A DNA stretch of 64,000 bases from Pseudomonadota bacterium. Lineage in GTDB: Bacteria; Pseudomonadota; Gammaproteobacteria; Xanthomonadales; Xanthomonadaceae. Location of the stretch: positions 29,294 through 93,293 of the forward strand of contig JAEWBY010000021.1 in the NCBI GenBank assembly GCA_023390905.1. The letters run 5' to 3'. The position numbers and the translations under genes were made by a program. Of this stretch, positions 51,512 through 61,160 are shown in pieces. Below the pieces are notes generated by a model. That model was not told the DNA's origin. It ran no database searches and saw nothing but the letters and a program-made list of their open reading frames with translations. How positions within the stretch are numbered: position 1 is the first letter of the stretch; every line of letters begins with the position of its first letter.

Positions 51512-51595
51512 AACCGTTCCGCGGTTCTGGTCCGCGGAGCCTGAAAGCGGTCAATCCACCCGCGTTCGGCAGACACCGATCGATGGAGGCATCCT

Positions 51596-51715
51596 TCAGC
51601 CGATGCGCCGCTTGCTGGCGCGCGTGGCAAGCCAGACCACGAGCGCGATGATCGCCAGCGGTACACCCAGCATCACCAGCAGGATCAGCCAGTGCCAGAT
51701 GCTCAGTCCACCCAT
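51596..51715 (-). CDS. 39-residue single-helix membrane peptide
   Basis: A short gene read on the minus strand, MGGLSIWHWLILLVMLGVPL followed by AIIALVVWLATRASKRRIG. A Trp-rich entry, one long membrane helix and a basic cytoplasmic tail make it a typical small membrane protein. The start SIWHWLILL recalls the TatA/B family N-terminus, but the amphipathic helix of TatA is missing. Nothing is known of its function. Convergent with lolD. Confidence 0.6.
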   Translation of the reverse strand: MGGLSIWHWLILLVMLGVPLAIIALVVWLATRASKRRIG

Positions 51716-52128
51716 GTCGTTCTTCTTCTGATTGTGGTGCGACGCCCGGTCTCGTGATCGCAGATCATCGCGTGATCTGACGGCTGCGGAAGCGCCTTCA
51801 CCTGCAGCTTACGCATGGCCTCCGCCCGCACCAAGCCCGCCGCCTCCCGGTCGAACGGGGCAATCCGCAGGGCGAGATCCGACGCGAGGCCCTTCCGCAG
51901 GCCGAGATCCGATGCGCGTCCGTCCTGCGCGCGGCGCTTCGCCCGTCGCACGGGCCGGAGGTGCGCGACGAGAAGCCATGTCTGATGTGGGCACTTCCGG
52001 CTGGACGAGTGCGGTTGGCCGATAGGTACGCGGACACTTGCCTGGCGTGTGCGTCTTTCCGACGGCAAGGCGCGGCATTGCCTGATGGCCCAGGTGCGCG
52101 CGCTCCTGGACACTGCAGACCCCAGGAC
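51716..52128. other. Long intergenic stretch before comEC
   Basis: 413 bp with no supported gene. The frames here are rich in Arg, Ala and Pro as expected for chance frames in high-GC DNA. It contains the 30-bp-period repeat listed separately. Confidence 0.45.
51864..51916. repeat. Two-copy direct repeat, 30-bp period
   Basis: TCCGCAG followed by G(G/C)CGAGATCCGA(C/T)GCG occurs at 51864-51886 and 51894-51916, 21 of 23 bases identical. No third copy is seen. The meaning is unclear. Confidence 0.4.
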
Positions 52129-54587
52129 ATGGACGTCCCCATGCTTCATCCACCGCCGCGCAAGGCCCTGAGCACGCCGGGCGAAAATACCCTTCCGCCG
52201 CTGCTGGGACCGGGCACCGCGGTGGCGGCGCTGATCGGCGCCGGGGTGTCGCTGTTGCTTCCGTATTTGTTGCCGCTCACGCTGTATCTGCTCGCGTGCA
52301 TCGTCGGGGGCACGACGTGGCTATGGCGTTGGCGGGGCAGGCCGATGGGCGCGATGCTGTTTGGCTTCGCCTGGGCGGGCACGCATGCCTGTCTGGCGCT
52401 GTCGGCTCAATTGCCGCCGGTGCTCGAACAGGAAGAGATTACCGTGACCGGACGGATTGATGGACTCCCGCAGCACGAGGCCCGCCGCACGCGCTTTGAT
52501 TTCATCGTCGAAGCCGCGGAGGCGCCGGCCACGCTCTTGCAGGGCAGCACGATCCGCCTGGCCTGGTATGACGAGTTCGAAGCCAAGCAGCCCGGGCCCC
52601 GTCTGCATCTGCGCGCAGGCGAGCGATGGCAGTTCCGGACACGGTTGCGTGCGCCGCGCGGACTGCGCAATCCGGGCGGTTTCGACAGTGAACGCAGTGC
52701 GCTCGTGCAACGGCTGGCGGCGACCGGTCATCTCCGACACCCTGAAATGACCGCACGCCGATTGAGCCCCGCAACCGGCGTGGATGCGTGGCGCGAAGTC
52801 ATGTCCGCACGCATCGGGCTCGGCATCCAGGCAGAGTCTTCGCGATTCCTGCGTGCGCTGGCGCTCGGCGATACGCGCGGCCTGACGGACACGGACTGGG
52901 AAATCCTGCGCACGGCCGGCCTGACTCACCTCATCGCCATTTCGGGCTTCCATGTCGGCATTGTCGCGGCCGCGTTCAGTATGCTCGCAGCCGGCCTATG
53001 GCGGGCATTTCCGCGATGGGCTCGCCGCGTACCGCGCCCGATGGGCATGGGCCTGGCGGCGGTCGCGGCGGCGCTCGGTTATGCCGCGCTGGCCGGTTTC
53101 GCGCTGCCGACGGTCCGTACGGTGTTGATGATGGGCGTGTGGGCCTTGGCACGGCTCGGCCGCAGGCCGGCCTCGGTCATGCAGTCGCTCGCACTGGCGC
53201 TGCTGGCCATCCTGATCGCTGATCCGCTCTCGCCACTGGCCGCCGGCTTCTGGCTCAGTTTCGCTGGCGTCGCATGGCTGGCCTGGTGTCTGCCAGCGAT
53301 GGGTGATGGACATTGGCTGAGAGGTTTTCTGTCGGCGCAGGCGGTGGCCACGATCGGATTGTTGCCGCTGTCGGTGGTGCTGTTTGATCAGGCTTCGGCG
53401 ATCGGGCCCGTGGTGCACCTGCTGGCGATTCCCTGGTGGAGTCTGGTCGTCGTGCCCCTGTCACTGCTGGGGCTGCTGTTCGAAACCTGCATCAGCGGCG
53501 CAGGCGTGCCTGTCTGGCGGCTGGCCGCGTGGTGCTTTGATCTGACCTGGCCCGGGTTCCAGTGGGCGGCTCAGAGTCGGTTCGCCTTGTGGTGGATTGC
53601 CGAATCGCCGGGCTGGGCATTGCCACTCGCGCTGGCCGGAACCTTCTGGATGCTGATGCCGCGAGGCACACCGGGCAAGTCGCTGGCGCTGCTGCTGTGG
53701 TGCCCCCTGCTGTTGCCCGATACGGAATTGCCCGCTCAGGGTGAAGTGGACCTGACACTGATCGACGTGGGGCAGGGACTGTCCGTCCTGATCCGTACCG
53801 CGCGTCACAGCCTGCTGTACGACATGGGCCCGCTGCGCGCGACGGATTCGACGCTGGCGACCGCGCGGTGGTGCCTGTCCTGCGCGCCTATGGCGTACGG
53901 GGGCTGGATGCGGCGGTCATCAGCCACGGCGACAACGACCATATCGGTGGATTTGAAAGCGTGCGTCATGCAATGGCGCCCAGGCTCGTCTTCGTTCCGG
54001 ACGATCTGCCACAGGCCGAACCCGCCATGCACCGCTGTCGCACCGGTGACGGCTGGAGCTGGGACGGCGTCCGCTTCCGGTTCCTGCACCCGCCTGCACA
54101 TTTTCCGTATCTCAGGAACGAATCGAGCTGCGTGCTGCGCATAGAGGGTGCGCATGGCGCGGCACTGCTGACCGGCGATATCGGCGAAGTGATCGAACGG
54201 TCGCTGGTCCGGGAACACCGCGAAGATCTGCGCGCGGACGTCGTGGTGGCAGCCCATCACGGCAGCAGCGGCTCGTCCGATCCGTCCTTCGTTCTGGCGA
54301 CCGGAGCGCGGCTGGCGCTGGTGTCCACGGGCCATGGAAACCGGTTCGGACACCCGCGTCCCTGGATCGTCCAGCGATGGCGGATGAGCGGGGCCGAGGT
54401 GCTCGATACGGCACGCAGCGGCGCGTTGAGGGTCTGGTTGAACGATGCGGGCGTGCAGGTCCGTGAACGCCGTCACGCCCCGCGCCGGTTGTGGGATGCA
54501 GCGCACCGCGTCGAGCGTCTGGAAGCCAGGGACGGACCGTCAGGAGAGCAGACGCATACAGCCATGGCCGGCCGATCCTCCGGGTAG
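52129..54587 (+). pseudogene. comEC: Competence protein ComEC/Rec2, frameshifted in the metallo-beta-lactamase domain
   Basis: The ComEC DUF4131 domain, the multi-helix competence domain (LRALALGDTRGLTDTDWEIL, GLTHLIAISGFHVGIVAA) and the start of the metallo-beta-lactamase domain (VDLTLIDVGQGLSVLIRTARHSLLYDMGP) are in one frame to about 53835. The domain then continues in another frame: DGFDAGDRAVVPVLRAYGVRGLDAAVISHGDNDHIGGFES ... ADVVVAAHHGSSGS. The switch is inside a GC dinucleotide run (TGCGCGCGAC at 53834-53843). Starts at 52129 or 52141 are possible. ComEC forms the DNA channel in natural transformation; if the shift is real, the nuclease-like domain is lost. Confidence 0.82.
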
Positions 54588-54651
54588 TCGCGCCGGGTGG
54601 GCTATCCTATCGGCCGATGACACATCGGCCTGTCGGGCCCGAGGATTGAAC

Positions 54652-55314
54652 GTGCTGGAATTGGTCAAGGCCGGTGGTTGGCCGATGATCCCCCTGCTGT
54701 TGCTGGCCATCGTGGCCCTGGCCATCGTGGTCGAGCGTTTCTGGACGCTACGCCGCAAGGAAATCATGCCGCCCGGTCTGGGCGAGGAAGTCCGCACCTG
54801 GGCCGTGCGCGGTCAGCTGGAGCCGGCGCACATCGACTCGCTGCGCCGCAATTCGCCTCTGGGCGAACTGCTCGCCGCCGCTCTGGACGTTCGTAATCGC
54901 CCGCGCGACCAGATCCGCGAGCGCATCGAGGACACGGGCCGGCATGTGGTGCACCGGATGGAAAAATTCCTCAATGCGTTGGGCAGCATCGCCTCGGCCG
55001 GACCGTTGCTCGGACTGCTCGGCACCGTGGTGGGCATGATCCAGATGTTCCTGGGTATCCAGGACAGCGGCGTGGGCGATGTCAACCAATTGGCCGGCGG
55101 CATCGGCAAGGCGCTGGTCTGCGCCGCGACCGGCATGATCGTCGCGATTCCCGCACTGATGGCGCACCGCTACTTCCGTGGCCGCATCAATGGCTACGTG
55201 ATCGACATGGAAAAGGAAGCCAGCGCACTGCTCGACGCGCTTGAAGCGCGGCCGCAGCGCAGTGTTCCGCCGCGCGCCGTCGGCAGCGCCGCCACTGCTG
55301 GCGTGAACGGTTGA
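54652..55314 (+). CDS. exbB: ExbB/TolQ-family proton-channel protein (GTG start)
   Basis: 220 residues from a GTG at 54652 with GAGGATTG upstream. Three membrane helices; the conserved second block ALGSIASAGPLLGLLGTVVGMIQMF and third block LAGGIGKALVCAATGMIVAIPALMAHRYF are MotA/TolQ/ExbB signatures. With ExbD it uses the proton gradient, here probably to support the following lipid-export genes or TonB. Part of the conserved comEC-exbBD-msbA-lpxK order. Confidence 0.92.
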   Translation: MLELVKAGGWPMIPLLLLAIVALAIVVERFWTLRRKEIMPPGLGEEVRTWAVRGQLEPAHIDSLRRNSPLGELLAAALDVRNRPRDQIRERIEDTGRHVVHRMEKFLNALGSIASAGPLLGLLGTVVGMIQMFLGIQDSGVGDVNQLAGGIGKALVCAATGMIVAIPALMAHRYFRGRINGYVIDMEKEASALLDALEARPQRSVPPRAVGSAATAGVNG

Positions 55315-55317
55315 CGC

Positions 55318-55740
55318 ATGCGGATTCGTGACGACCGCGCGCAGGAAGAGCCGGAGATCAATCTGGTGCCGCTGATCGACGTCATCCTGGTGTTGATCAT
55401 CTTCTTCGTCATCACCACCACCTTCGAATCGCGTTCGATGTTGCAGCTGCAGTTGCCGAGCGCCAAGGGCGAGCCGGTGGCGGCGCAGGCCAGGGCGTTG
55501 AGCGTGCTGGTGAATGCGGACGGCCATTATTTCGTCGACGAGCATGAAGTCCTGCGCACCGATGTCGACGCGCTGAAGCAGACGATCGCACAGGTGGCAG
55601 GAGAGGACCGCGATCGCCCGGTGTTGCTGCGCGCCGATGCGCGCACGCCGCATCAGGCGGTCGTCACGGCGTATGACGCGCTCGCGCAGTCCGGCTTCAA
55701 GCGCATACAGATCGCGACTGCGCCGGAGAAGGGCCAGTGA
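55318..55740 (+). CDS. exbD: ExbD/TolR-family protein
   Basis: 140 residues. Cytoplasmic N-tail EEPEINLVPLIDVILVLIIFFVITTTF holds the critical Asp in the single membrane helix, followed by a periplasmic domain ending SGFKRIQIATAPEKG. Pairs with the ExbB-like protein. It overlaps msbA by 4 bp (GTGA). Confidence 0.93.
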   Translation: MRIRDDRAQEEPEINLVPLIDVILVLIIFFVITTTFESRSMLQLQLPSAKGEPVAAQARALSVLVNADGHYFVDEHEVLRTDVDALKQTIAQVAGEDRDRPVLLRADARTPHQAVVTAYDALAQSGFKRIQIATAPEKGQ

Positions 55741-57491
55741 ACTCTGAAGTGTCTGCTTGGGCGACCTATCGGAGGCTGCTCGCGTTCGCGGCGCCGTATC
55801 GTGGCTTGCTGATCGTCGCCCTGATTGCCGCATTGGTTGAGGCGGCCGGAAGCGGCGCCTTTGCCAAGCTGATGGAGCCGATTACCAACCGGACTTTCAT
55901 CCAGCAGGATCTCGATAACGTCTGGGTATTGCCTGCGCTGATCATCGGTGTCTTCATCGTCCGTGGTATTGCTGGTTACGTCACTGACATTTCGATGGGT
56001 AGAGCAGCCCGCAGCATTGCACGCGATCTGCGCGTGCTGGTGCTAGGGAAGTATCTTCGCCTGCCGGGCAGTCGATTCGACAGCGAGCCTGTGCCATCGA
56101 TGCTTGTCCGTCTAGGGTCGGATTCGGATCAGGTCGCGCAGGCGGCCGTAGATGCACTCAAGGTCATGATCCAGCAGGCGCTGCAGGTCATCAGCCTGTT
56201 GGCGGTCATGCTGTGGACGAGCTGGCAGGTGACCATCTCCATTCTCATTCTCGCCCCGCCGCTGGCCTGGATCATGGATAAGGTTGCGAAGCGGTACCGC
56301 CGGATCAGCCATCGCATTCAGGAGAGTGGCGGACATCTGTTGCAGGCTGCTGACCAGACTTTGTCCAGCCAGCAAGAGGTGAAGGTGTACGGCGCTCAGA
56401 GGGCCGAGTTGGCACGGTATCGCTCGCTCGCGGACAACAATCTGCGTCTGGCGATGAAAGTTGAAGCGACGAAGGGCATTTCCACGGCAATGGTCCAGTT
56501 GATGGGCGCGATCGGGCTGGCCGTACTGTTGCTGATCGCCGGGTACGAAGCCAGAGAAGGGCGCTTGACGGCTGGCGCTTTTTTTTCGCTGATGCTCTCC
56601 ATGGCTGGGATCATCCCCGCGCTCAAGCAGCTCACCAACGTGCAGAACATGGTGCAGCGAGGCGTCGCTTCCGCCGAACGCCTGTTCTCGGTGCTCGACA
56701 CGCCTGACGAAGTGGACAGTGGCCGCCGTCCGCTCGAGCGCGCGCAGGGTCTGGTCGAGTTTCGCGATGTCACCGCGCGCTATCCGGGGCAGCCGCGTCC
56801 GGCCCTGAGCCATATCAGCTTCACCGCGCGGCCGGGCACGGTCACTGCGATCGTCGGTCGTTCCGGCAGTGGCAAATCGAGCCTGATCAAGCTGATCCCG
56901 CGCTTCTACGAGCCCGAATCCGGACAGATCCTGATCGACGGCCATCCGGTGCAGGAGTATTCGCTGGCCGATCTGCGCCGGCAGATCGCGCTGGTGGGCC
57001 AGCAGGTCATCCTGTTCGATGGCAGCGTCGCCGACAACGTCGCCTACGGTGAACTCCAGGATGCCCCGCCGGAGCATCTGGCGCGCGCGGTCGAGGGCGC
57101 CAACGCGATGGAGTTCGTGCGCGAATTGCCGGAGGGATTGCAGGCGCCGGTGGGTGCCAAGGGTGGCCGCCTGTCGGGCGGACAGCGCCAGCGTCTGGCG
57201 ATCGCGCGCGCGATGCTCAAGGATGCGCCCATCCTGATCCTCGACGAAGCCACCGCCGCGCTCGACAACGAATCCGAGCGCCTGGTGCAGAACGCATTGC
57301 AGAAGCTGATGCCGGATCGCACCACGCTGGTCATCGCGCACCGGCTGTCCACCATCGAACACGCCGACCAGGTGCTGGTGCTGGATCAGGGTCAATTGGT
57401 GGAGCAGGGCACGCACGCGGAACTGCTCGCGCGAGGTGGGTTGTATGCCCACCTGCATCGCATGCAGTTCCGCGAAGGCGATGGTGAGTGA
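55737..57491 (+). CDS. msbA: Lipid A export ABC transporter MsbA
   Basis: 584 residues from a GTG at 55737 overlapping the exbD stop. Six-helix domain with the MsbA phrase SLLAVMLWTSWQVTISILILAPPLAWIMDKVAKRYRRIS, then ATPase with Walker A GRSGSGKSS, signature LSGGQRQRLAIARAML, Walker B ILILDEATAALDNESE and H-loop VIAHRLST. It flips lipid A-core across the inner membrane. The membrane half has noticeably lower GC and less biased third positions than the ATPase half (see findings). lpxK follows with overlap. Confidence 0.95.
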   Translation: MNSEVSAWATYRRLLAFAAPYRGLLIVALIAALVEAAGSGAFAKLMEPITNRTFIQQDLDNVWVLPALIIGVFIVRGIAGYVTDISMGRAARSIARDLRVLVLGKYLRLPGSRFDSEPVPSMLVRLGSDSDQVAQAAVDALKVMIQQALQVISLLAVMLWTSWQVTISILILAPPLAWIMDKVAKRYRRISHRIQESGGHLLQAADQTLSSQQEVKVYGAQRAELARYRSLADNNLRLAMKVEATKGISTAMVQLMGAIGLAVLLLIAGYEAREGRLTAGAFFSLMLSMAGIIPALKQLTNVQNMVQRGVASAERLFSVLDTPDEVDSGRRPLERAQGLVEFRDVTARYPGQPRPALSHISFTARPGTVTAIVGRSGSGKSSLIKLIPRFYEPESGQILIDGHPVQEYSLADLRRQIALVGQQVILFDGSVADNVAYGELQDAPPEHLARAVEGANAMEFVRELPEGLQAPVGAKGGRLSGGQRQRLAIARAMLKDAPILILDEATAALDNESERLVQNALQKLMPDRTTLVIAHRLSTIEHADQVLVLDQGQLVEQGTHAELLARGGLYAHLHRMQFREGDGE

Positions 57492-58489
57492 GCGGAGTGG
57501 ACAAACCGAAGACAGCGCCCGACTACTGGTTTTCCGATCGCGCGCCACCGTGGCATGCACGGGCGTTGTCGCGGATCTACGGCGCTCTCGTGGGGATGCG
57601 GCTCCGGCTGTACCGGGCCGGCCTGCTGCGCAGTCAGCGCCTGCGTGTTCCGGTCATCGTGGTCGGCAATGTCACCGTCGGCGGCACCGGCAAGACGCCG
57701 TTGACGATCGCGCTGGTGCAGCGTCTGGTTGATGCCGGTTACGCGCCCGGTGTGGCCAGTCGCGGGTACGGGCGACGCGATGCCGGAACCGCGCTCTGGG
57801 TGGACGCGAGGACCCCGGCCGAGCTGGGCGGTGACGAGCCGGTGCTGATTGCGCGCCGCACTGGCGTGCCGGTGCGCGTGGATGCGGATCGCGTTGCCGC
57901 CGCCAAGGCGCTGATCGAGGCAGGCTGCAACGTGGTGATCTGCGATGACGGCCTCCAGCATTACCGACTGCAGCGCGATCTGGAGATCGAAGTCGTGGAT
58001 GCGCGCCGTCGTTACGGCAACGGTCGGTTGTTGCCGGCCGGCCCGCTGCGCGAGCCCGTCGAACGTGCCTCGCGCTGCGATTTCCGCGTGGTCAATGGCG
58101 GCGATGAGCCCGCATTCGGGCAATGGCCGATGCAGTTGCAGAATGCGCCGGTGCAGCCGCTGCGTGGAGGGCGCGCGCGGCCGCTTTCATCATTCGCAGG
58201 ACAGCGCGTGCATGCGGTGGCAGGCATCGGGCATCCGCCGCGCTTCTTCGAAATGCTGCGCGCGCACGGTATCGGCGTGGTGCCGCATGCCTTCGATGAT
58301 CATCATCTGTATACCGCCGATGATTTCCAGTTCGGCAGTGAACTGCCCGTGCTGATGACAGAGAAGGACGCCGTGAAGTGTGCAGCGTTCGCCAAGGACT
58401 GGTATTTCAGCGTGCCGATCGCGGCTGTCCTGCCCGAAGCGTTCTGGGTGGCGTTGCTGGATCGGCTTTCCTCCGTGGAGAAATCCTGA
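57488..58489 (+). CDS. lpxK: Tetraacyldisaccharide 4'-kinase LpxK
   Basis: 333 residues from a GTG at 57488. P-loop VIVVGNVTVGGTGKTPLTIAL (about residues 56-76), plus ASRGYGRRDAG and VICDDGLQHYRLQRDLEIEVVDARR of the LpxK family. It phosphorylates the lipid A precursor at the 4' position at the inner membrane. It overlaps both msbA and kdsB, so lipid A export and synthesis are translated together. Confidence 0.95.
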   Translation: MSGVDKPKTAPDYWFSDRAPPWHARALSRIYGALVGMRLRLYRAGLLRSQRLRVPVIVVGNVTVGGTGKTPLTIALVQRLVDAGYAPGVASRGYGRRDAGTALWVDARTPAELGGDEPVLIARRTGVPVRVDADRVAAAKALIEAGCNVVICDDGLQHYRLQRDLEIEVVDARRRYGNGRLLPAGPLREPVERASRCDFRVVNGGDEPAFGQWPMQLQNAPVQPLRGGRARPLSSFAGQRVHAVAGIGHPPRFFEMLRAHGIGVVPHAFDDHHLYTADDFQFGSELPVLMTEKDAVKCAAFAKDWYFSVPIAAVLPEAFWVALLDRLSSVEKS

Positions 58490-59256
58490 TGAACCGCGAA
58501 TTCGTGGTCGCGATTCCCGCCCGTTATGCGGCCTCGCGGCTGCCCGGAAAGCCGCTGCGCCTGCTGGGCGGACAACCCCTGGTGCTGCACGTCGCGCGCC
58601 GTGCGCTCACCGCCGGTGCGCGCGAAGTGTGGGTGGCCACCGACGACGAGCGCATTCGCGATGCGCTCCAGGGCAGTGGCGTACGCGTGGCGATGACGGC
58701 GGTTTCGCATGCGTCCGGCAGTGATCGGCTCGCCGAATGCGCGGACATCGCCGGCTGGAGCGACGACACGGTGGTGGTGAACCTGCAGGGCGACGAACCT
58801 TTCGCACCGGCCGCGGGCATCCGTTGCGTGGCCGACGCGCTGATGGACAGTGGTGCTGAAATGGCGACGCTGGCCGTGCCGGTGGACGATGCCACCACGT
58901 TGTTCGATCCCAATGCGGTGAAGCTGGTCAAAGCAGCCAACGGGGACGCGCTCTATTTCAGCCGCGCGCCGATTCCGTGGCACCGTGATGCATTCGCGCA
59001 GGATCGCGCGCGACTGCCCGTCGATGCGCAATGGCTGCGCCACATCGGCATCTATGCATACCGCGCGGGATTCCTGCGCCGCTACACGCGATTGCCGCCG
59101 GGCATGCTCGAACGCATCGAATCGCTCGAACAGCTTCGCGTGCTCGAGGCCGGCCATCGGATTGCAGTGGCGCTGACGCCGGAGCCTTTTCCGCCCGGCG
59201 TGGATACGCCAGAAGATCTCGAGCGCGCCGAGCGGTTATGGGCGCAGGGCGCGTGA
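58489..59256 (+). CDS. kdsB: 3-deoxy-manno-octulosonate cytidylyltransferase KdsB
   Basis: 255 residues from the ATG at 58489, overlapping the lpxK stop (TGATG). FVVAIPARYAASRLPGKPL is the CMP-Kdo synthetase opening, VVVNLQGDEPFAP binds CTP and magnesium, and ALYFSRAPIPWHRD is conserved. It activates Kdo for LPS inner core. Confidence 0.95.
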   Translation: MNREFVVAIPARYAASRLPGKPLRLLGGQPLVLHVARRALTAGAREVWVATDDERIRDALQGSGVRVAMTAVSHASGSDRLAECADIAGWSDDTVVVNLQGDEPFAPAAGIRCVADALMDSGAEMATLAVPVDDATTLFDPNAVKLVKAANGDALYFSRAPIPWHRDAFAQDRARLPVDAQWLRHIGIYAYRAGFLRRYTRLPPGMLERIESLEQLRVLEAGHRIAVALTPEPFPPGVDTPEDLERAERLWAQGA

Positions 59257-59714
59257 AGCTGCTGGTCATATGCCTGGGCAACATCTGCCGTTCACCGATG
59301 GCCGAAGGTGCACTGCGCCGCAGGCTCGCTGATTCTCCGCTCGCCGAGCGCATGCAGATCGATTCGGCCGGCACGGGCGGCTGGCACGCCGGTCAGCCGC
59401 CGGACTCGCGCGCCATCGCGTGTGCGCAGCGCCATGGCGTGGACATCAGCGGCCAGCGGGCGCGTCAATTGCGTGCAGAGGATTTCGAGGCATTCGACTG
59501 GCTGCTGTGTGCGGACGAGCAGAACCTGCGCGATGTGCGGCGGATGGCGCCCGCCGCGCACGCGCACAAGGTGGTGCTGCTGATGGAATGGGCCGGCCTC
59601 GGCGTGCAAGGCGTTCCGGATCCCTACACCGGCGGGCATGAAGATTTCGATCATGTCTGGCGACTGGTCGATTCGGCCGCGTCGGCGGTGGTCATGCGAC
59701 TGTCATCGGAGTGA
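59238..59714 (+). CDS. Low-molecular-weight protein-tyrosine phosphatase
   Basis: 158 residues from the ATG at 59238; a GTG at 59253 overlapping the kdsB stop is also possible. The P-loop is VICLGNICRSPMAEGAL (CxxxxxRS, catalytic Cys about residue 12) and the general-acid Asp is in VPDPYTGGHEDF. Such enzymes can act on tyrosine kinases of polysaccharide export; the substrate here is unknown. Confidence 0.92.
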   Translation: MGAGRVKLLVICLGNICRSPMAEGALRRRLADSPLAERMQIDSAGTGGWHAGQPPDSRAIACAQRHGVDISGQRARQLRAEDFEAFDWLLCADEQNLRDVRRMAPAAHAHKVVLLMEWAGLGVQGVPDPYTGGHEDFDHVWRLVDSAASAVVMRLSSE

Positions 59715-59738
59715 GAGTCCGGCATAATCGGACAAATC

Positions 59739-61160
59739 ATGACCGTGACCCTCGCCCCCGAACTGCCGACGGGCCTGCCCTGGCTCAACGCACCGACCGG
59801 CTCGCTGCATGAACAGCGCGGTCGCGTGGTGGCGCTGGCATTCGTCAACGCCGCCTCGGCCTGGTGTGGTCAGCGCCTGAATGAACTGGCGGTGCTGCAG
59901 ATGCGCCACCCCGGCCGGTTGCAGACGCTGGTGGTGAACGTGCCGCGCTTCGACAGCGAGCGTGATCCGCAAGCCTCGCTGAAGCGGCTGCGCCGCCATG
60001 GCATTTTCTTTCCCATCGCGCACGATGCCGACTGGACGGCCTGGCAGGCGTACGGCATCGAAAGCTGGCCGACGGTGCTGCTGATCGATGCCGAGGGCGC
60101 CATCCGCCATCGCTGGGTCGGGCTGGACGCGCCCCAGGAACTGGAACGCGCGGTCGCCGCGCTCTGCGAAGGCCTCGGCGTGCCGCCGGAGGACGATCTG
60201 CGCGGCACGCGCGAGAGCCATCCGGAACCGCGGCTGCCGCTGCGCTTCCCGGCCGGGCTGGCGGCCACGGCCGATCGCCTGTTCGTGGCCGACAGTGGCC
60301 ACAACCGCATCCTCGAGTGCACGCACAGTGGCCGCGTGCTGCGCCAGTTCGGCATGGCGGGCGGCGATCTCGTCGATGGCGAAACCACCCACGCGGCGTT
60401 CCGCAATCCTCACGGACTGGCCGTGGTGCGCGACCTGCTGTACGTGGCGGACACCGGCAACCACGCGCTGCGCCGCATCCATCTGCCCACCGGCGCGGTC
60501 GACACGCTGTGCGGCACGGGCCGCGCCGGCGACCCGATCGAAGGCATCGTCGGCTCGCCCCGCAGCGTCAGCCTCAACCAGCCGATGGCGATCGCGGCGA
60601 GCAACAACCAGGTGTTCATCGCCATGGCCGGCGACAACCGCGTCTGGAGTTACGACCTCGGCACGCACGAACTGCGCGCGCGCGCAGGCTCGGGTGCGGT
60701 GGAAGTGCGCGACGGTGCCGGTCCGCTCGCCGCATTCGCCCAGCCCACCGCACTGGCCGCCGTGCACCAGACGCTGTACACCTGCGATGCGCTCGGCTCG
60801 GCGATCCGTTCGTTGCAACTGCGAAGCGACACGGTGCAGACGCTGGTCGGGCAGGGGCCCTGGGTGTTCGGCGCCGAAGACGGCCCGCGTGAGGCGGCGC
60901 GATTGCAGCATCCGCAAGGCATCGCGGTCAGCCCGGATGCTCCGCAGATGTGGATCGCCGACAGCGGCAACGGCAGCCTGCGCGTGTTGCGCCTGGGCGG
61001 CGGCGAACTCTCGACCGTCGCGCTGCCGCGGCCGTTGCATGGGCCCACCGGGTTGGCCTTGCAGGGCGGCACGTTGTGGATCGCCGAAACCGATGCCCAC
61101 GCCGTGCTGCGCTACGACATCTCCACCGGCGATCTGAGCCACGTGCCGATTGACGAATGA
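59739..61160 (+). CDS. Thioredoxin-like/NHL-repeat protein
   Basis: 473 residues. The N-terminal ~150 residues form a thioredoxin-like domain (ALAFVNAASAWCGQRLNELAVL, GIESWPTVLLIDAEGAIRHRW) with a single active cysteine, WCGQ, lacking the second one. The rest is a propeller of NHL repeats (RLFVADSGHNRILECTHSG, LLYVADTGNHALRRIHLPTG, MWIADSGNGSLRVLRL). No signal peptide, so probably cytoplasmic. The layout recalls NHLRC2. The stop overlaps the uvrC start. Confidence 0.85.
   Translation: MTVTLAPELPTGLPWLNAPTGSLHEQRGRVVALAFVNAASAWCGQRLNELAVLQMRHPGRLQTLVVNVPRFDSERDPQASLKRLRRHGIFFPIAHDADWTAWQAYGIESWPTVLLIDAEGAIRHRWVGLDAPQELERAVAALCEGLGVPPEDDLRGTRESHPEPRLPLRFPAGLAATADRLFVADSGHNRILECTHSGRVLRQFGMAGGDLVDGETTHAAFRNPHGLAVVRDLLYVADTGNHALRRIHLPTGAVDTLCGTGRAGDPIEGIVGSPRSVSLNQPMAIAASNNQVFIAMAGDNRVWSYDLGTHELRARAGSGAVEVRDGAGPLAAFAQPTALAAVHQTLYTCDALGSAIRSLQLRSDTVQTLVGQGPWVFGAEDGPREAARLQHPQGIAVSPDAPQMWIADSGNGSLRVLRLGGGELSTVALPRPLHGPTGLALQGGTLWIAETDAHAVLRYDISTGDLSHVPIDE

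Noticed and set aside
51961..52128. Upstream extension of comEC
   Set aside because: The frame is open but its residues do not resemble ComEC; starts at 52129 or 52141 fit better.
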